DNA of 64,000 nucleotides, taken from assembly GCA_944739405.2 (NCBI GenBank), contig OX123196.2:53978196-54042195 (forward strand), read 5' to 3'. The translations under genes were made by a program, and so were the position numbers. The number at the start of each line of letters is the position of its first letter. The stretch's first letter is position 1. The notes under the pieces were generated by a model. That model searched no databases, was not told the origin of the DNA, and saw only the letters and a program-made list of their open reading frames with translations. This document shows positions 45,280-55,560 of the stretch, piece after piece. The stretch is from Euclidia mi (Eukaryota > Arthropoda > Insecta > Lepidoptera > Erebidae).

Positions 45280-45710
45280 TTAATCAATTGACGCAAAGAA
45301 CACCCAGCGCTACTGTTATCAAGCCTTTCAATTTTCCATACTCCAATATCACTTATAAAACAAGAGAACTTAAAAGCTAATCTGTAGACGACAAGTTTAT
45401 CTTTTGGTGTCGATCTTCCCACAGTTGAGCTAATATTTTCAGCAATCAAATAAGTTTCCGGCACTACCTCCGCCCATTGAGCCGCTGACGAGGGACAGCA
45501 TGTTAAAATGCCAGTTTTTAATGTGCCTCTAGTCGCACTTACAAGCATGTGACGATTATAAGCCACAAGCGGTTGAGAGAGAGGGTTTTTGGCATGCAAA
45601 GCCTTCCATGACCACGTTCCTGCAAAGTAGCTGAAACGTCGGATTATAACAAAAAATGAAGTTTCTAGATCATTCCGTTTAAATGTCATGTCAATAAAAC
45701 CAATATACAT
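45249..45710 (-). CDS. Unassigned 153-codon open frame
   Basis: A true ATG at 45710 opens 153 codons ending at TAA 45249-45251. GC is clearly higher than the surroundings and the product is balanced, with Trp and Cys (AGTWSWKALHAKNPLSQPL, VVYRLAFKF). I see no RT, integrase, RNase H or transposase motif. No signal peptide or clear membrane segment. It sits between an anonymous stretch and a SINE. A host exon, a decayed viral insertion or an unrecognised transposon gene are all possible; nothing in the sequence decides between them. Confidence 0.4.
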   Translation of the reverse strand: MYIGFIDMTFKRNDLETSFFVIIRRFSYFAGTWSWKALHAKNPLSQPLVAYNRHMLVSATRGTLKTGILTCCPSSAAQWAEVVPETYLIAENISSTVGRSTPKDKLVVYRLAFKFSCFISDIGVWKIERLDNSSAGCSLRQLIKWYRISSDTE

Positions 45711-45720
45711 ACAACATGCA

Positions 45721-45990
45721 GACGACCGGTAGGCGCAGCGGGAGTATAAGCGACTGCTACGCGCCGAAGGTCACAGGTTGGATTCCCGCTCAAGTCAAAC
45801 ATTTTTGTGCATAAACATGGATGTTTTTCTTGGCCTGGGTGTTTCTATGTATAATATGTATGTATTTACAAGAAAAAGGATATATGTATGTTTATCCATA
45901 ATCTAGTACCCATAGCTCTGCTTAGTTTGGGACTAGATGGTGATGTGTGTATGTGGTAGAATATTATATTATATTATTATTATTATATTT
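45721..45990 (+). mobile_element. tRNA-derived SINE, plus strand
   Basis: tRNA-like head with TAGGCGCAGCGGG (A box) and GGTTGGATTCC (B box, one change from GGTTCGATTCC). It is followed by CATAATCTAGTACCCATAG and CTTAGTTTGGGACTAGATGG, and ends in an ATT-repeat tail. This is a SINE family I know from Lepidoptera. Confidence 0.8.
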
Positions 45991-45997
45991 TATACAT

Positions 45998-46065
45998 ACA
46001 TAGACTCACGCCTGTTTCCCGGAGGGGTAGGCAGAGACTACGGGACGCCATTTGCAACGATCCTG
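45998..46065 (+). repeat. Lepidopteran dispersed repeat (GGGGTAGGCAGAG family)
   Basis: AGACTCACGCCTGTTTCC, GGAGGGGTAGGCAGAGAC, GGGACGCCATTTGCAACG. It lies just beyond the SINE tail. Confidence 0.6.
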
Positions 46066-46149
46066 ACATATCTCATAAAACCTATATATCGCGGTAATAT
46101 TTGTAATTTCAATGGCAATGTATTTTTACTGCTCAATAAATATATTCTT

Positions 46150-46350
46150 TTATCTAAAGAAAGAAAAAAGAAAAACCAATTTATTCTGTTTAAGTTTTTG
46201 ACAGAAATATAAAATATAAAAACTAACATCCTATTAACATAAACAGAATCGGTTCCCAACTCAGCATATTGCCGTCTTGAGACACAAGATGGCGCTGGTA
46301 TTCTGTTGGGACCGTTGTATTAATAAATAAATAATAAATAAAATAAATAT
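46150..46350 (+). repeat. Short dispersed repeat, copy 2
   Basis: Relative of 34456-34662: AAAGAAAGAAAAAAG and ATTTATTCTGTTT at the left, AGATGGCGCTGGTATTCTG in the middle, AATAAATAAATAATAAAT at the right. Confidence 0.6.
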
Positions 46351-46890
46351 GTATATTACGGACACAAACATAAAAAATACATGCTGCACAAGTGAGTTAA
46401 ATCTTAAAACTAAATACATGACTGGACAATCTGTAAGCCTCCACCATGGTCACCTGTCTCTGGTTTGGGCGTGCACGGCACGTCCATGTCTCTTTTTTAT
46501 CTGTGCACGCGCTGATCGCGCGGAGTTTAAAAGTTGGAATTAGACGCCAAGCCAAAGTGACAATGGTGGAAACCAACAATAATAATTTAGGAGACAATTT
46601 TAAATTTAAAAACGTGTTTAACATGCTTATTTGTGAACCATTACAATATACATCATTATCATAGACCTATATATCGGATCATTTGCTTTATGTGTCTTCA
46701 GTGCGTCAAATCAAAACGTTATTATTATATGGGAGTACATTACCTAAACACAGTTTTGTTTGAGCCGAGCAAAAGGAAATGAAAATACCAACAATAAGCA
46801 CTGGCCTAGTACATATATGTAAGAAATACGTCGCTGGCTGGTTGAATGACAATACAGTCATGCAGTGAGAAATCTGAGCTTGTTTGCTGT
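46351..46890. other. No gene seen
   Basis: Small frames on both strands overlap each other (46397-46664) and share no motif with known families. The right part may be the 3' untranslated end of the minus-strand LINE. Confidence 0.4.
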
Positions 46891-46910
46891 GTTGTGGTAA
46901 GTTGTTAAAA

Positions 46911-49757
46911 TTAAAGCTGAACCTGTTGTTTTAGGAGATGTTGCTTGTATTTTCTACTAAAACTGTACCTTGATTTCAGGGTTCTTAAAGGTGGTGGCAG
47001 GTCATTCCAACAGTGAGTTGCAGTTATTTTAAAACTACCACGAAAGGCAGCAGTTCGGTGTCTAGGCATAACCAGTAGGTAAGTAGACCCTCTCGTATTG
47101 TGTTTATTGAGGTCGCTGGACCATGTTAGTTTATTAAAGAGATATTTGGGCCTACCCGTAGACACAACACCGAAAAGAAGGGAGGCCAGGTGTAGTTGCC
47201 TGCGAGATGACATCCTGAGGATTCTGTTTTTATTTAGTATGGGTGTGATATGTGAGCGTGGTGGCACATTAAAGCAGAATCGTGCACATGCATTTTGCAC
47301 CCGCTGTATTAACCTTTCAGTTCGGCTTAGCAGACAGGCACCATATACCGTGTCTGCATAATTCAGTTTGGACAAGATCAATGTTTCACATAGGAGAATA
47401 CGCATGTCTTCGCTAATATAGGGTCGAATCTGATAGAGTAGTTTCAACCTATAAAAACAGTTTTGCACTGCCCCTGCAATGTGAGTTTCAAAGTGCAAGC
47501 ACTGGTCAAATATAACACCTAGGTTCCGTGCCTCTAGTACCTGTTCTATTTGACAGCCTTTGATCCTCACATCCAGCTCACACTCCCGCACTCTGCTCAC
47601 CATCTCCCTAGTGCCAATGAACAAAAACTTAGACTTGTTTGGGTTAAGTATTAGACAGTTTCTGCTTGCCCAGTCTGATATATTGTCTAAATCTTTATTC
47701 ATCTCACCCACAGACTCCGAGCAGCTCTCCGGCCTACAGGACACGTACAATTGGATGTCGTCGGCATACAGGTGGAATCTAGCATGCGTTATAGTTCTAC
47801 CTACGTCTGCTGTATAAATTATGAACAGAAGTGGGCCTAAAATTGATCCCTGGGGGACGCCTCTCACCACTGAACCGAGTGAAGATGTTGACTTGCTACC
47901 ATCAGTTTCTGTCACCTGAACAATCTGATATCGATTAGTCAAATAGCTAGCAAACCAGCAAATTGAATTGTGATCACATCCATAATATGCAAGCTTTGAA
48001 AGAAGGAGTGGTACACTGATACAATCAAATGCCCGGGAACAGTCCAGTAGTGCAAGTAACGTCCCCTTGCCCTGGTCTCTGTCTTCCAGGATGTTATCCA
48101 CAACGTCAATTAAGGCAGTAGTCGTACTGTGACCCACCCGAAAGCCAGACTGTGTTTCAGGTAGAACACTATACTCCTCAATATATTGCCTTAATTGTAG
48201 GCAAACTACTTTCTCCAGTATCTTGGATATACATGGCAAAAGACTGATTGGTCGCAGATCTTTAACACTGTGCGGAGTGGCCTTTTTAGGAATGGGCCTG
48301 ACTATTGCAGTCTTCCATAAGTCAGGGAACGTTGATGATGAAATTGATCTGTTCACAATACCAGTGATCACCGAAAGTGTATGTGGAAGTGTCAAAACCA
48401 GCATGTCAAGAGATATACTATCAATCCCTAGGGCATTAGATCGGAGCCCACGTATTATCTTAAGGACAGCTTCTTCAGTAGTGGTTTGAAGCTGGAAGCA
48501 CCCTGAACCATAGCGGTTAAATTCAAAGTAAGTTAACTCTGATATAGTGACGTCGCCACTGCCTGGGACATCAAGAAAGTGCCTATTAATAACTTCAGGA
48601 TCGTTACAATAGTATGGTAACTGGCAATTATTTTTATTTTTATAATTTACCACTGATTTGATACTATTCCATAATTGTTTGGGGTCTCTATTGTACATAT
48701 TAATATTAGTTTTAAAATAAGCACTCTTCTCACTATCCATGGCAGCTTTAACAATGCTTTTAAGGTCTTTATACATGTTATAGTGCGACTCTGATTTACT
48801 GGATTTGTACCGCTGGTGTGTCTTGTCCCGTAGCCTGACCATGTCCTTGATAGTATCAGTTATCCAAGGATGACCTCTCTCCTTAATTAAGACCTTTTTA
48901 AGTGGGGCATGTAAATCGAATAGCTTCAGGATATAAGAGGTAAAAGTATCCACCATTTCATTGACATCACTTAGGCTTAATATGTGATTCCAATCAATTT
49001 TTATTAGGTCCTTATTAAAAATATCAATAATTATATCCTTCATCGGCCTGTAGGTGACCCAATGAGGAATAGGCTTCTGAGTTTTAATGTTAAATTCAAC
49101 TGTGACCAGTGCATGTTGTCCCAGCTCTGGTATATGTAACACTGATGTTTTACACACCTGAGCATCTGTGCATACTAGATCTATCAGGGTTTCACTGTGA
49201 TCTGTGAAATGTGTAGGTTCCGTTATTACATTCTTAAGACTAGTACATTGCAGAAAGGTACATAAAGATTTAGTTTTCCTATCATTTGTATCTAAATAGT
49301 TAATGTTGAAGTCACCAAGGAGAACAACTCTATCAGCAAAAGGACATGTAGTCAGAGGGTCAGTAATAGCATCCAAAAAGGTATCTACATCTAGCCAGGG
49401 CGGCCTATAAGCTGTGCCAATAACTACACACAGTGTATTTACCTGCATCCTGATCCACATTTGTTCCACCATAGGTGATGGCGGGTGTGACAAGGTACGA
49501 ACGCGTATATCCCTTCGCACGTAAAAACCAACTCCACCTCCCCTTCCTCCACGCACATTCTTCGGGCGGGGTACATGCCGTAACCTATATTGTGGTACTT
49601 TGGGCGCACGACCCTCCTCACCCTCTCTGAGCCAGGTTTCATTTACTGCCATGATGTCTACTTTAGCATTTTCCATTGCTAACAGAAATTCCTCCTGCCG
49701 TGACCCTAGGGACCCTGCATTGAATAGTCCAACACTTAATTTGTTGTCCCTAACCAT
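46911..49757 (-). CDS. LINE ORF2: apurinic-type endonuclease and reverse transcriptase
   Basis: An uninterrupted 948-codon frame from ATG 49757-49755. The N-terminal endonuclease shows NETWL (about residue 39), LGDFNINYLDTND (about 148) and TLIDLV (about 190), with a later His in GQHALV. The central RT carries RPISLLPCISKILEKVV, QSGFRVGHSTTTAL, LLALLDCSRAFDCIS (catalytic Asp), VPQGSILGPLLF and HLYADDIQLY (YADD). After RT come a thumb and a C-terminal region ending in NDLPPPLRTLKSRYSF. Length and domain order are those of CR1/Jockey-type elements. It would nick target DNA and copy its own RNA at the break. Full-length with no visible lesion, so it may have been active recently. A relative lies at 37837-38764. 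Confidence 0.93.
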   Translation of the reverse strand: MVRDNKLSVGLFNAGSLGSRQEEFLLAMENAKVDIMAVNETWLREGEEGRAPKVPQYRLRHVPRPKNVRGGRGGGVGFYVRRDIRVRTLSHPPSPMVEQMWIRMQVNTLCVVIGTAYRPPWLDVDTFLDAITDPLTTCPFADRVVLLGDFNINYLDTNDRKTKSLCTFLQCTSLKNVITEPTHFTDHSETLIDLVCTDAQVCKTSVLHIPELGQHALVTVEFNIKTQKPIPHWVTYRPMKDIIIDIFNKDLIKIDWNHILSLSDVNEMVDTFTSYILKLFDLHAPLKKVLIKERGHPWITDTIKDMVRLRDKTHQRYKSSKSESHYNMYKDLKSIVKAAMDSEKSAYFKTNINMYNRDPKQLWNSIKSVVNYKNKNNCQLPYYCNDPEVINRHFLDVPGSGDVTISELTYFEFNRYGSGCFQLQTTTEEAVLKIIRGLRSNALGIDSISLDMLVLTLPHTLSVITGIVNRSISSSTFPDLWKTAIVRPIPKKATPHSVKDLRPISLLPCISKILEKVVCLQLRQYIEEYSVLPETQSGFRVGHSTTTALIDVVDNILEDRDQGKGTLLALLDCSRAFDCISVPLLLSKLAYYGCDHNSICWFASYLTNRYQIVQVTETDGSKSTSSLGSVVRGVPQGSILGPLLFIIYTADVGRTITHARFHLYADDIQLYVSCRPESCSESVGEMNKDLDNISDWASRNCLILNPNKSKFLFIGTREMVSRVRECELDVRIKGCQIEQVLEARNLGVIFDQCLHFETHIAGAVQNCFYRLKLLYQIRPYISEDMRILLCETLILSKLNYADTVYGACLLSRTERLIQRVQNACARFCFNVPPRSHITPILNKNRILRMSSRRQLHLASLLFGVVSTGRPKYLFNKLTWSSDLNKHNTRGSTYLLVMPRHRTAAFRGSFKITATHCWNDLPPPLRTLKSRYSFSRKYKQHLLKQQVQL

Positions 49758-50235
49758 TAGTGAGTGTAGATATATTTGTATTTTGCTTTTCCACTAGTAA
49801 CTGTTTAATAGTATGTAAATATAATATGTTGAGTTTAATACTTAAGTAGCATCTGTGTTTAGTTTGTACAAGACATTTGTAAATATCATTTAGTAAGCAA
49901 TGTAATTTGTTGATAGTGTCATGTCCCAAATAATTGTCAATCATACAATAATTCAATAGCAATATAAACAGCATAATAATTAGATAGATGAGGTCGTCAT
50001 AATGTTTTAGAAAAAGTATTGGAGCTAGATTATATGTAATGTTATAAATGAGAAGCTTCCAATTGTAATTAAAACAAGTATTTTTAAACATGTTTAGCAA
50101 AAGAGGTGTACAACAGAGATAAATACAATTACTTACAGATTCTTCATATAAATAAATACTGTAAACGTGCCCATTATTGGTCAAGCAGTGCTTAAACGCT
50201 ATTGTCTTTGAAAGAATCACTGCCAAAAACACGGT
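49750..50235 (-). other. Open frame bridging LINE ORF1 and ORF2
   Basis: A frame without stop codons covers the whole ORF1-ORF2 spacer. It overlaps the end of ORF1 by about 40 bp and ends at TAG 49752-49750, a few bases past the ORF2 ATG (ATGGTTAG). It has no ATG at its start (GTG at 50232); the first ATG is about 47 codons in. The product is hydrophobic and Leu/Ile/Tyr-rich, matching the AT-rich DNA, with no recognised domain. It may be translated, coupled to ORF2, or a chance frame. Confidence 0.3.
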
Positions 50236-50776
50236 TCAGGTCCTCCTCAGAGCGGATGTTGTGTGCGCGCTTACCGTCAGCCTGCCTAGTAAATATTTTT
50301 CCTCGCCTCGTCCAGGTATACCTCCAGCCATGCTGCTCGGCGGCCTGACGAGTGCGGTAGAGCAACTGGCGGTTGGTGCGGGTGAGCCGCTCGTTGACGT
50401 AGAAGCGCTGCGGGGGAGCGGCGAGCACGAGCTCCGCCGAGGTGGCGCCGCGCCGCACCCGCGCGCTCCGCAGCAGCTCGTCACGGAGCTCCCGGCGCGT
50501 TAGCCTCACCACGATCCGACGCCCACGCGCGCCGCCCCGCCCATGTCCTGTACTCGTTCCAGTCGACCCAGTTGTCTCCATGTTGGGCTTAGGTCCCACC
50601 CGCTCGGCGAAGACTATGTCTCGGGTCTCAAGTGTCACGCCCAGCTTCTTGGCCAACAGTTCTACGGTGTGGGTAACGTTTTCTCCATTACCCTCCGGAA
50701 GGTTGGAGATTTCTATGTCAGAAAACAGCAACTCTTGTTCCCGATCATTCAGCTCCGATTTGAGATGATGATCTCA
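50192..50776 (-). pseudogene. LINE ORF1, C-terminal part, 5'-truncated
   Basis: The frame enters as LKSELNDREQELLFSDIEI and continues NLPEGNGENV, LAKKLGVTLETRDIVFAERVG, RRIVVRLTRRELRDELLRSAR, VNERLT and GWRYTWTRRGKIF to TAA at 50192. This order is that of the ORF1 proteins of CR1-like LINEs whose C-terminus resembles the Baculo_FP_C family; such proteins bind RNA. A Gly/Arg-rich linker (GRGGARGRR) sits in the middle. The upstream coiled-coil part is missing, and an in-frame TGA lies at the truncation point. The region is locally GC-rich, unlike the spacer after it. Confidence 0.75.
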
Positions 50777-50955
50777 GGATGATACGTTCACTGCTGGACA
50801 TACTCTTCCTAAGGTTTCCTCCGCAAACCGATCTTGAGACTTTCACACCCAACCCCTTCTTGCGACTCCAACAAGATTGGCGGTGCATGCCTCCTATGAG
50901 CCATGGCTGTGGAGCAATAGTCATAAATAAATCATAGCTCGGGTGTAACCGCAAC
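50777..50955 (-). pseudogene. Weak RTE-like LINE relic
   Basis: GTTCACTGCTGGACATACTC, CCTAAGG and CGATCTTGAG on the plus strand follow the antisense word order of the fragment at 43990-44155, but many changes have accumulated. Confidence 0.4.
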
Positions 50956-53469
50956 CACAGCTAGTGAGTAAATATAAGTGATCAGATGCATAAAATCTGC
51001 AAAACTGCGTATGACTACATGCATTATGAGCTTTCCACATTACAGTCATGTGCCACATTTAAAACCCTTTGTCTAGCTTGAGCCTGTTTTATTTCCGAGA
51101 ATACTGTTTATTCGAGCGAGCATTGTTGCGCGTACCCTCTTGTTTTGTGAAGACAGTCTGCGGTGTGCTCTGTGTATATGTGTGACTTGATGCAAGTGTT
51201 TATTTGTATTGTGTATGCATATTGTATATGTGTGAAAATGTTTATGTATGCGTGTGATACAGATTGCGATCGTCATAACAATGTGTAGTAGCTTTGTAGG
51301 ATGGATTTAAATTAAATTACTTTCAAGGACTTTGTCATGACTAATGTGTATTGATTGTTTTTCTAAGTCATACGTATTGGATAATAATTTATTTCATGGC
51401 AGCTTTGCAGCAGTGTACACACTAGAGCGGTGAAAAGCAAAGCTGCCAGACAAACTTAAAGAACAATGGCAGAATTTGGTCTGGGTTTGTTGTGGCGACC
51501 TTAAACTTTATATGAACAAAAAAATTGTTTTTTTTTTCTACGATTTTTAATATTTTCACTTTGTCTTGTTAAAGCTGGAGTATTTTATGATGATAAAAAG
51601 CATTCCAATTGATTACGAATACTTTATTATTTGATTGTTGCCATAGACATTACTGTGACAGGAATAGACGTGAGTGATATATCCGTATCGATTATTAAAT
51701 AAGTAATCGATACGATCGACCTTTATAGAGTTGGTTTGGTTTAAAATGCAGTTATTTAATATTTAATGAACATTATATCAATAAGCTAATATTTTTGAAG
51801 CAAAACAACGTTTAAATCAAATTAAAACGTCACAGCATCGTTTTCATGTTGTATCGATTTCACATAAAATCGATTTAAAATGTGCAGCTCTGCTTTTGTC
51901 TTTGGCTGTGACAGTTAGATGCTACAAAATACTTCCGCGTTTTGATGTCAATCTGACATATGTCATTTGATAATTCAAACTTACCTACCTACATTGTTTA
52001 ACTTTCATACTATAACTTTCCTTTTACCTACATTGTTCATTCTTAACTAAAAATTCAAACACCGATATCTTCTTTTTCCACCTTGCCTGAGTGAAAATAG
52101 AATCATTTATAGACTGTTACTTACGCCAAATTTTTTGATATATTTTGTATTACTGTTCGCTTCAATTTAATTTCAGACATTTTGATGTATGGAGATCTGC
52201 CATTGTCCTTTGTCCAACAAAATTCACAGCCTTTATTTAGTAACATCTGAGAAAGTTTTTATACATGAAACACGTTCTAATCTATAAAGTTGCAAACTTT
52301 CAAAACATATTTTTTAATTTCACTACACATCAAGGCAAAGTTATCTGTAAACCCTAGATAAACCCAGTGTAATAGATTTTACAATTCCTCCGGGTATAAG
52401 ATGTCGAATCGTAAGCTTAAAATACGATGGCGAAAACGATTGTGAGGTGGATAGATCGAATGGCGAACTCGGATGTTACACTTGTTACGCAAGGGAATAC
52501 TAACGGCACGGAATGTCTCAGCAGGTATGTTATATATTGTCTACTACTCCACACACAAATATCATATGATGAGTGAATATCTGAAATAAGGACAAAGAAA
52601 CACACTTCCCCCCTAAAGTACGCATATTCATGTGTTGCTTTATATGTATGTATTCCTTCTTTTTTTCATCATCGCTCTACCTGACGTTCGTCTTGTGCAA
52701 GTCCCAAGAGTCCACTTTCTAGTTACATATAATTTCAAAAAGGTGCACAACGTGAGCTCAAATGCTGACGGTAAAAGCCTTCAACGCTCTTATGATGAGC
52801 TATTAAAAATTTTAGTCTCAAACGAACTTACTTTTCATACAGAATCAGCAAGATAGAAATAAACCTTATGAATTTTGAAAAATGAAACAAGATGAGGATA
52901 TTAAAGTTCTATAATGAAATTCATTCAACAGAACTGACGTCAATTTCTTTCACGACTTTAAAAAAAAAGTAAGTTTTCAATGTTACTGAAGCCGAGATTT
53001 GCTGATGCGTAAACGAGCAAGTACGGCCGATGTTTTAATTAAATATTTCCAGACGTTTAGCTTTTTGCGATGACATAATTTATTAAACTGTTCGGTTACT
53101 TTAACAGAAAGAAATTAAATATACTTCAATACTATTTTTTTTTAATTACGAATTTTGCCCCGCATTTCTTATTTAGTACATTACTATAGCGCGTTAAAAT
53201 ACAAAAACCGTATAAATCATTTATATTTGATTGTAAGTGATATAGCTACTGGCTTTACTTGTAAATTCTGAGTGGTACCTATTGTGCTATCTTTTGTGGT
53301 GGATTTTTCACATATATTATCATCCTAGTTTTATATCGGTTGTCTCGGACTGTGAGGTTCGCTTACCGGGTTAACCAGATTTGACAGAATTTTTGCTTTT
53401 TCACGGAACGACTGCCATCTGAACTTCGAAACCCAATAGGCATAGAAATATTTGTTAACCAACTGTGTC
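50956..53469. other. Anonymous AT-rich DNA
   Basis: No gene recognised. One clean hairpin, CGTATCGATTA and its inverse around a 9-nt spacer, lies at 51684-51714. TATGTGTG-type simple sequence lies at about 51175-51255. The short frames (for example 52632-52856) have no motif. Confidence 0.4.
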
Positions 53470-53590
53470 AGAAGTATACTCAAGGGCACCGAAATGCCTA
53501 CGTAACGACTGTTAAAGATTTTCATGACAGCCGGTACCAACGACTTAACGTGCTCCCAGAGGCACGGGCAACTTCAAATGGTGGTGCGCG
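53470..53590 (-). repeat. Dispersed repeat (ACGTTAAGTCGT family), minus strand
   Basis: The minus strand reads GGGAGCACGTTAAGTCGTTG, GTACCGGCTGTCATGAAAAT and CAGTCGTTACG, matching the copies at 21612 and 55044. The 69-codon frame at 53331-53540 falls inside it and is not a gene. Confidence 0.55.
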
Positions 53591-54270
53591 CAGTGTTGCG
53601 TGGGTTTGAACATGGCACCCTTTGCTGTTTGCAAAAGGACAAAAAGATATTTATTTCTGCATTTTGGTTGTTTAAAACACTTCGCATATCAGTCTTTTGG
53701 CTTCTCCACTAGGCTATTCCAGTTTATTTTAAAGCTTTTCCTCCATTTTATATGTGGTGGAATACCACCATGTATACCACACTACAAAGTACAGCATTTA
53801 AAAAATAAAGCTCTATTCGTTGTTTATCGCCAACATCCTATACCTTACACACATGACAGTTAAAGTTAGCTTTTTAGCGCAGGGTGTAGCCGCCAAGATT
53901 TATACGAGGTCCATCCGACCCCGCTCGTCAGCCTCACCGATTATGTTTATGAAATCGACTCTTACATATCCTCCCCCTGTACCAATATTGACAGTCACGC
54001 ACCCTGTATGCAAGGATTTCGATATACGTTATCCATGTGAACTCAATGAAAAAAAAAAATTTTTGGAGTACTTGTTTGGTGTGATATTAATAATAATTTT
54101 GAGAAAATTTGTTTTGATGTTTCTTTTTATGTTTACCATTAATATAACAATTATTTCAATGATGGGAAATAACTTCAACTATCTATAGAACAGCCAATAC
54201 ACTCTGAAATATTCAAGATACACTAGAATCCGCACAACTAGTATCCAGTGGTTCATAACGTGATAATATA

Positions 54271-54333
54271 TAGTCTATAGCCTTCCTCGATAAATGGGTT
54301 GATAGCCCATTTATCGAGGAAGGCTATAGACTA
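54271..54333. repeat. Perfect hairpin, 28-bp arms and 7-nt loop
   Basis: TAGTCTATAGCCTTCCTCGA plus TAAATGGG (54271-54298) is followed by TTGATAG and the exact inverse (54306-54333). The right arm is continuous with a known repeat end at 54306-54430, so the left arm is an inverted partial copy of it. Confidence 0.95.
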
Positions 54334-54430
54334 GTGGGACAAAAACAAATTATCAGACCAGTCGTTTCAAAGACCTGCGCGTTCATCCAACAAAAAAGCT
54401 CTTCAACCTTAATATTTTATAGTGTAGATA
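54306..54430 (-). repeat. Dispersed retroelement tail (CCTTCCTCGATAAATGGG family)
   Basis: AGACCAGTCGTTTCAAAGAC, GCGCGTTCATCCAAC and CTCTTCAACCTTAATATTTT follow the hairpin arm in the order I know from an insect retroelement 3' end. Orientation is assigned loosely. Confidence 0.4.
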
Positions 54431-55043
54431 TTTAGATGTCTCTTATAAATGTTCTATGCAATTAATTATGAAGGTTTTATTACTGGTACAAAACATGCAT
54501 ATACATTGTTATAATTAAATATTAAAGATAAAAGCTAAACCTAAAACTAATGTATAATTGAGAAAAATAAAAAGAACAAAAGAGAGAGAAAAAAAAATTC
54601 GCTTCTTACATGCTTCACTAGTCCTACCAATCGTGTGCGTGACAACTTCAAATTCGAATGGCTGTTGAGTTCCTACATATTACACACACTTAGCACAGCA
54701 TTTATCTTTCATTAACTGTTTAGCGCAATACAGCACAGTAAGAGTCCTCGTAATATACGGCCAGTGTTCTTGAAGTTTTTTATTTTGCACCAGCATTAGC
54801 TTTGCGATTTCAATTGCTTCGCATAGATTACGCGTTGGTAAACAGTTGATTGCTTTTTACTACGGCGCTAATACGAGTAGATTTAAAACTATACAGGAAA
54901 ACAATATAGTAATAGCTTCAATCTTGAGCCAGCACCTAGCATTTTTAAATTGATAAGAAAGATAAGATGGCTGTGAGGCAGCGACAGCCTCGTTTATATC
55001 GCGTAAGTATTGAATTGTTAAATTATCGCTTCGCCCATACCTC

Positions 55044-55190
55044 GGAGAGTACGTTAAGCCGTCGGCCCCGGCTGTCAAGAAGATCTTTGACTGTCGGTAA
55101 ATGGCCAGTACCTCTGAATAAAATGACACTAGCCTAAACTATGAAATATCGCTATCCATGTAGTCACTCTGTGGCAAAGCTAATGTTCAG
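55044..55190 (+). repeat. Dispersed repeat (ACGTTAAGCCGTCGGCCCCGG family)
   Basis: ACGTTAAGCCGTCGGCCCC, GCTGTCAAGAAGATCTTTGA, CAGTACCTCTGAATAAAATG. Same family as 21612, 44590 and 53470 (minus). Confidence 0.55.
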
Positions 55191-55515
55191 AAAAATTCGG
55201 TTAGACTCCAGTTGGGCAGAGTATCTAAACGAATCCCAGGTTATAATTGAGATAACGCTAGGAAGATAATGGTAAGGCAAGGATGGCCATATCTATTCAT
55301 ATTACAGCGGCTGCCTCGTGCTAGTAGCAATACGCATTTGAGTTCAATAGCTTACCATTTATTTGAAGTATAAAGACGTGTCATGCTTGTTCCTCGATAT
55401 GAGATTTCATTTAAAGACAACTGCTGCTCTAGCTAATAATCCTGTATCAATGCCAACGGATACAATTAATATCAAGACTCGAAACAGCAATTTATGGATT
55501 ACTCAAAGAGATGTC

Positions 55516-55560
55516 ACGCCTCTGCCTACCCCTTCGGGGATAAAGGCGTGAGTCTATAAA
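55516..55560 (-). repeat. Lepidopteran dispersed repeat (GGGGTAGGCAGAG family), minus strand
   Basis: CTCTGCCTACCCCTTCGGGG and AAGGCGTGAGTCTAT are the inverse of the copies at 45998 and 61163. Confidence 0.55.

Larger units (their letters stand above)
46911..50770 (-). mobile_element. CR1-type LINE with intact ORF2, 5'-truncated in ORF1
   Basis: Minus-strand element with ORF1 (partial), an AT-rich spacer and a full ORF2. The 3' end lies somewhere below 46911 and is not marked by an obvious tail. The 5' end stops inside ORF1 at about 50770, beside an RTE-like relic. No RNase H domain is present, which separates it from the element at 20035. Confidence 0.85.

Noticed and set aside
48223..48489. 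Plus-strand frames of 80-90 codons inside the LINE ORF2
   Set aside because: Antisense shadows of an intact minus-strand coding region.
53331..53540. 69-codon minus frame with a membrane-like segment
   Set aside because: Largely inside a dispersed repeat that also occurs at 21612 and 55044.
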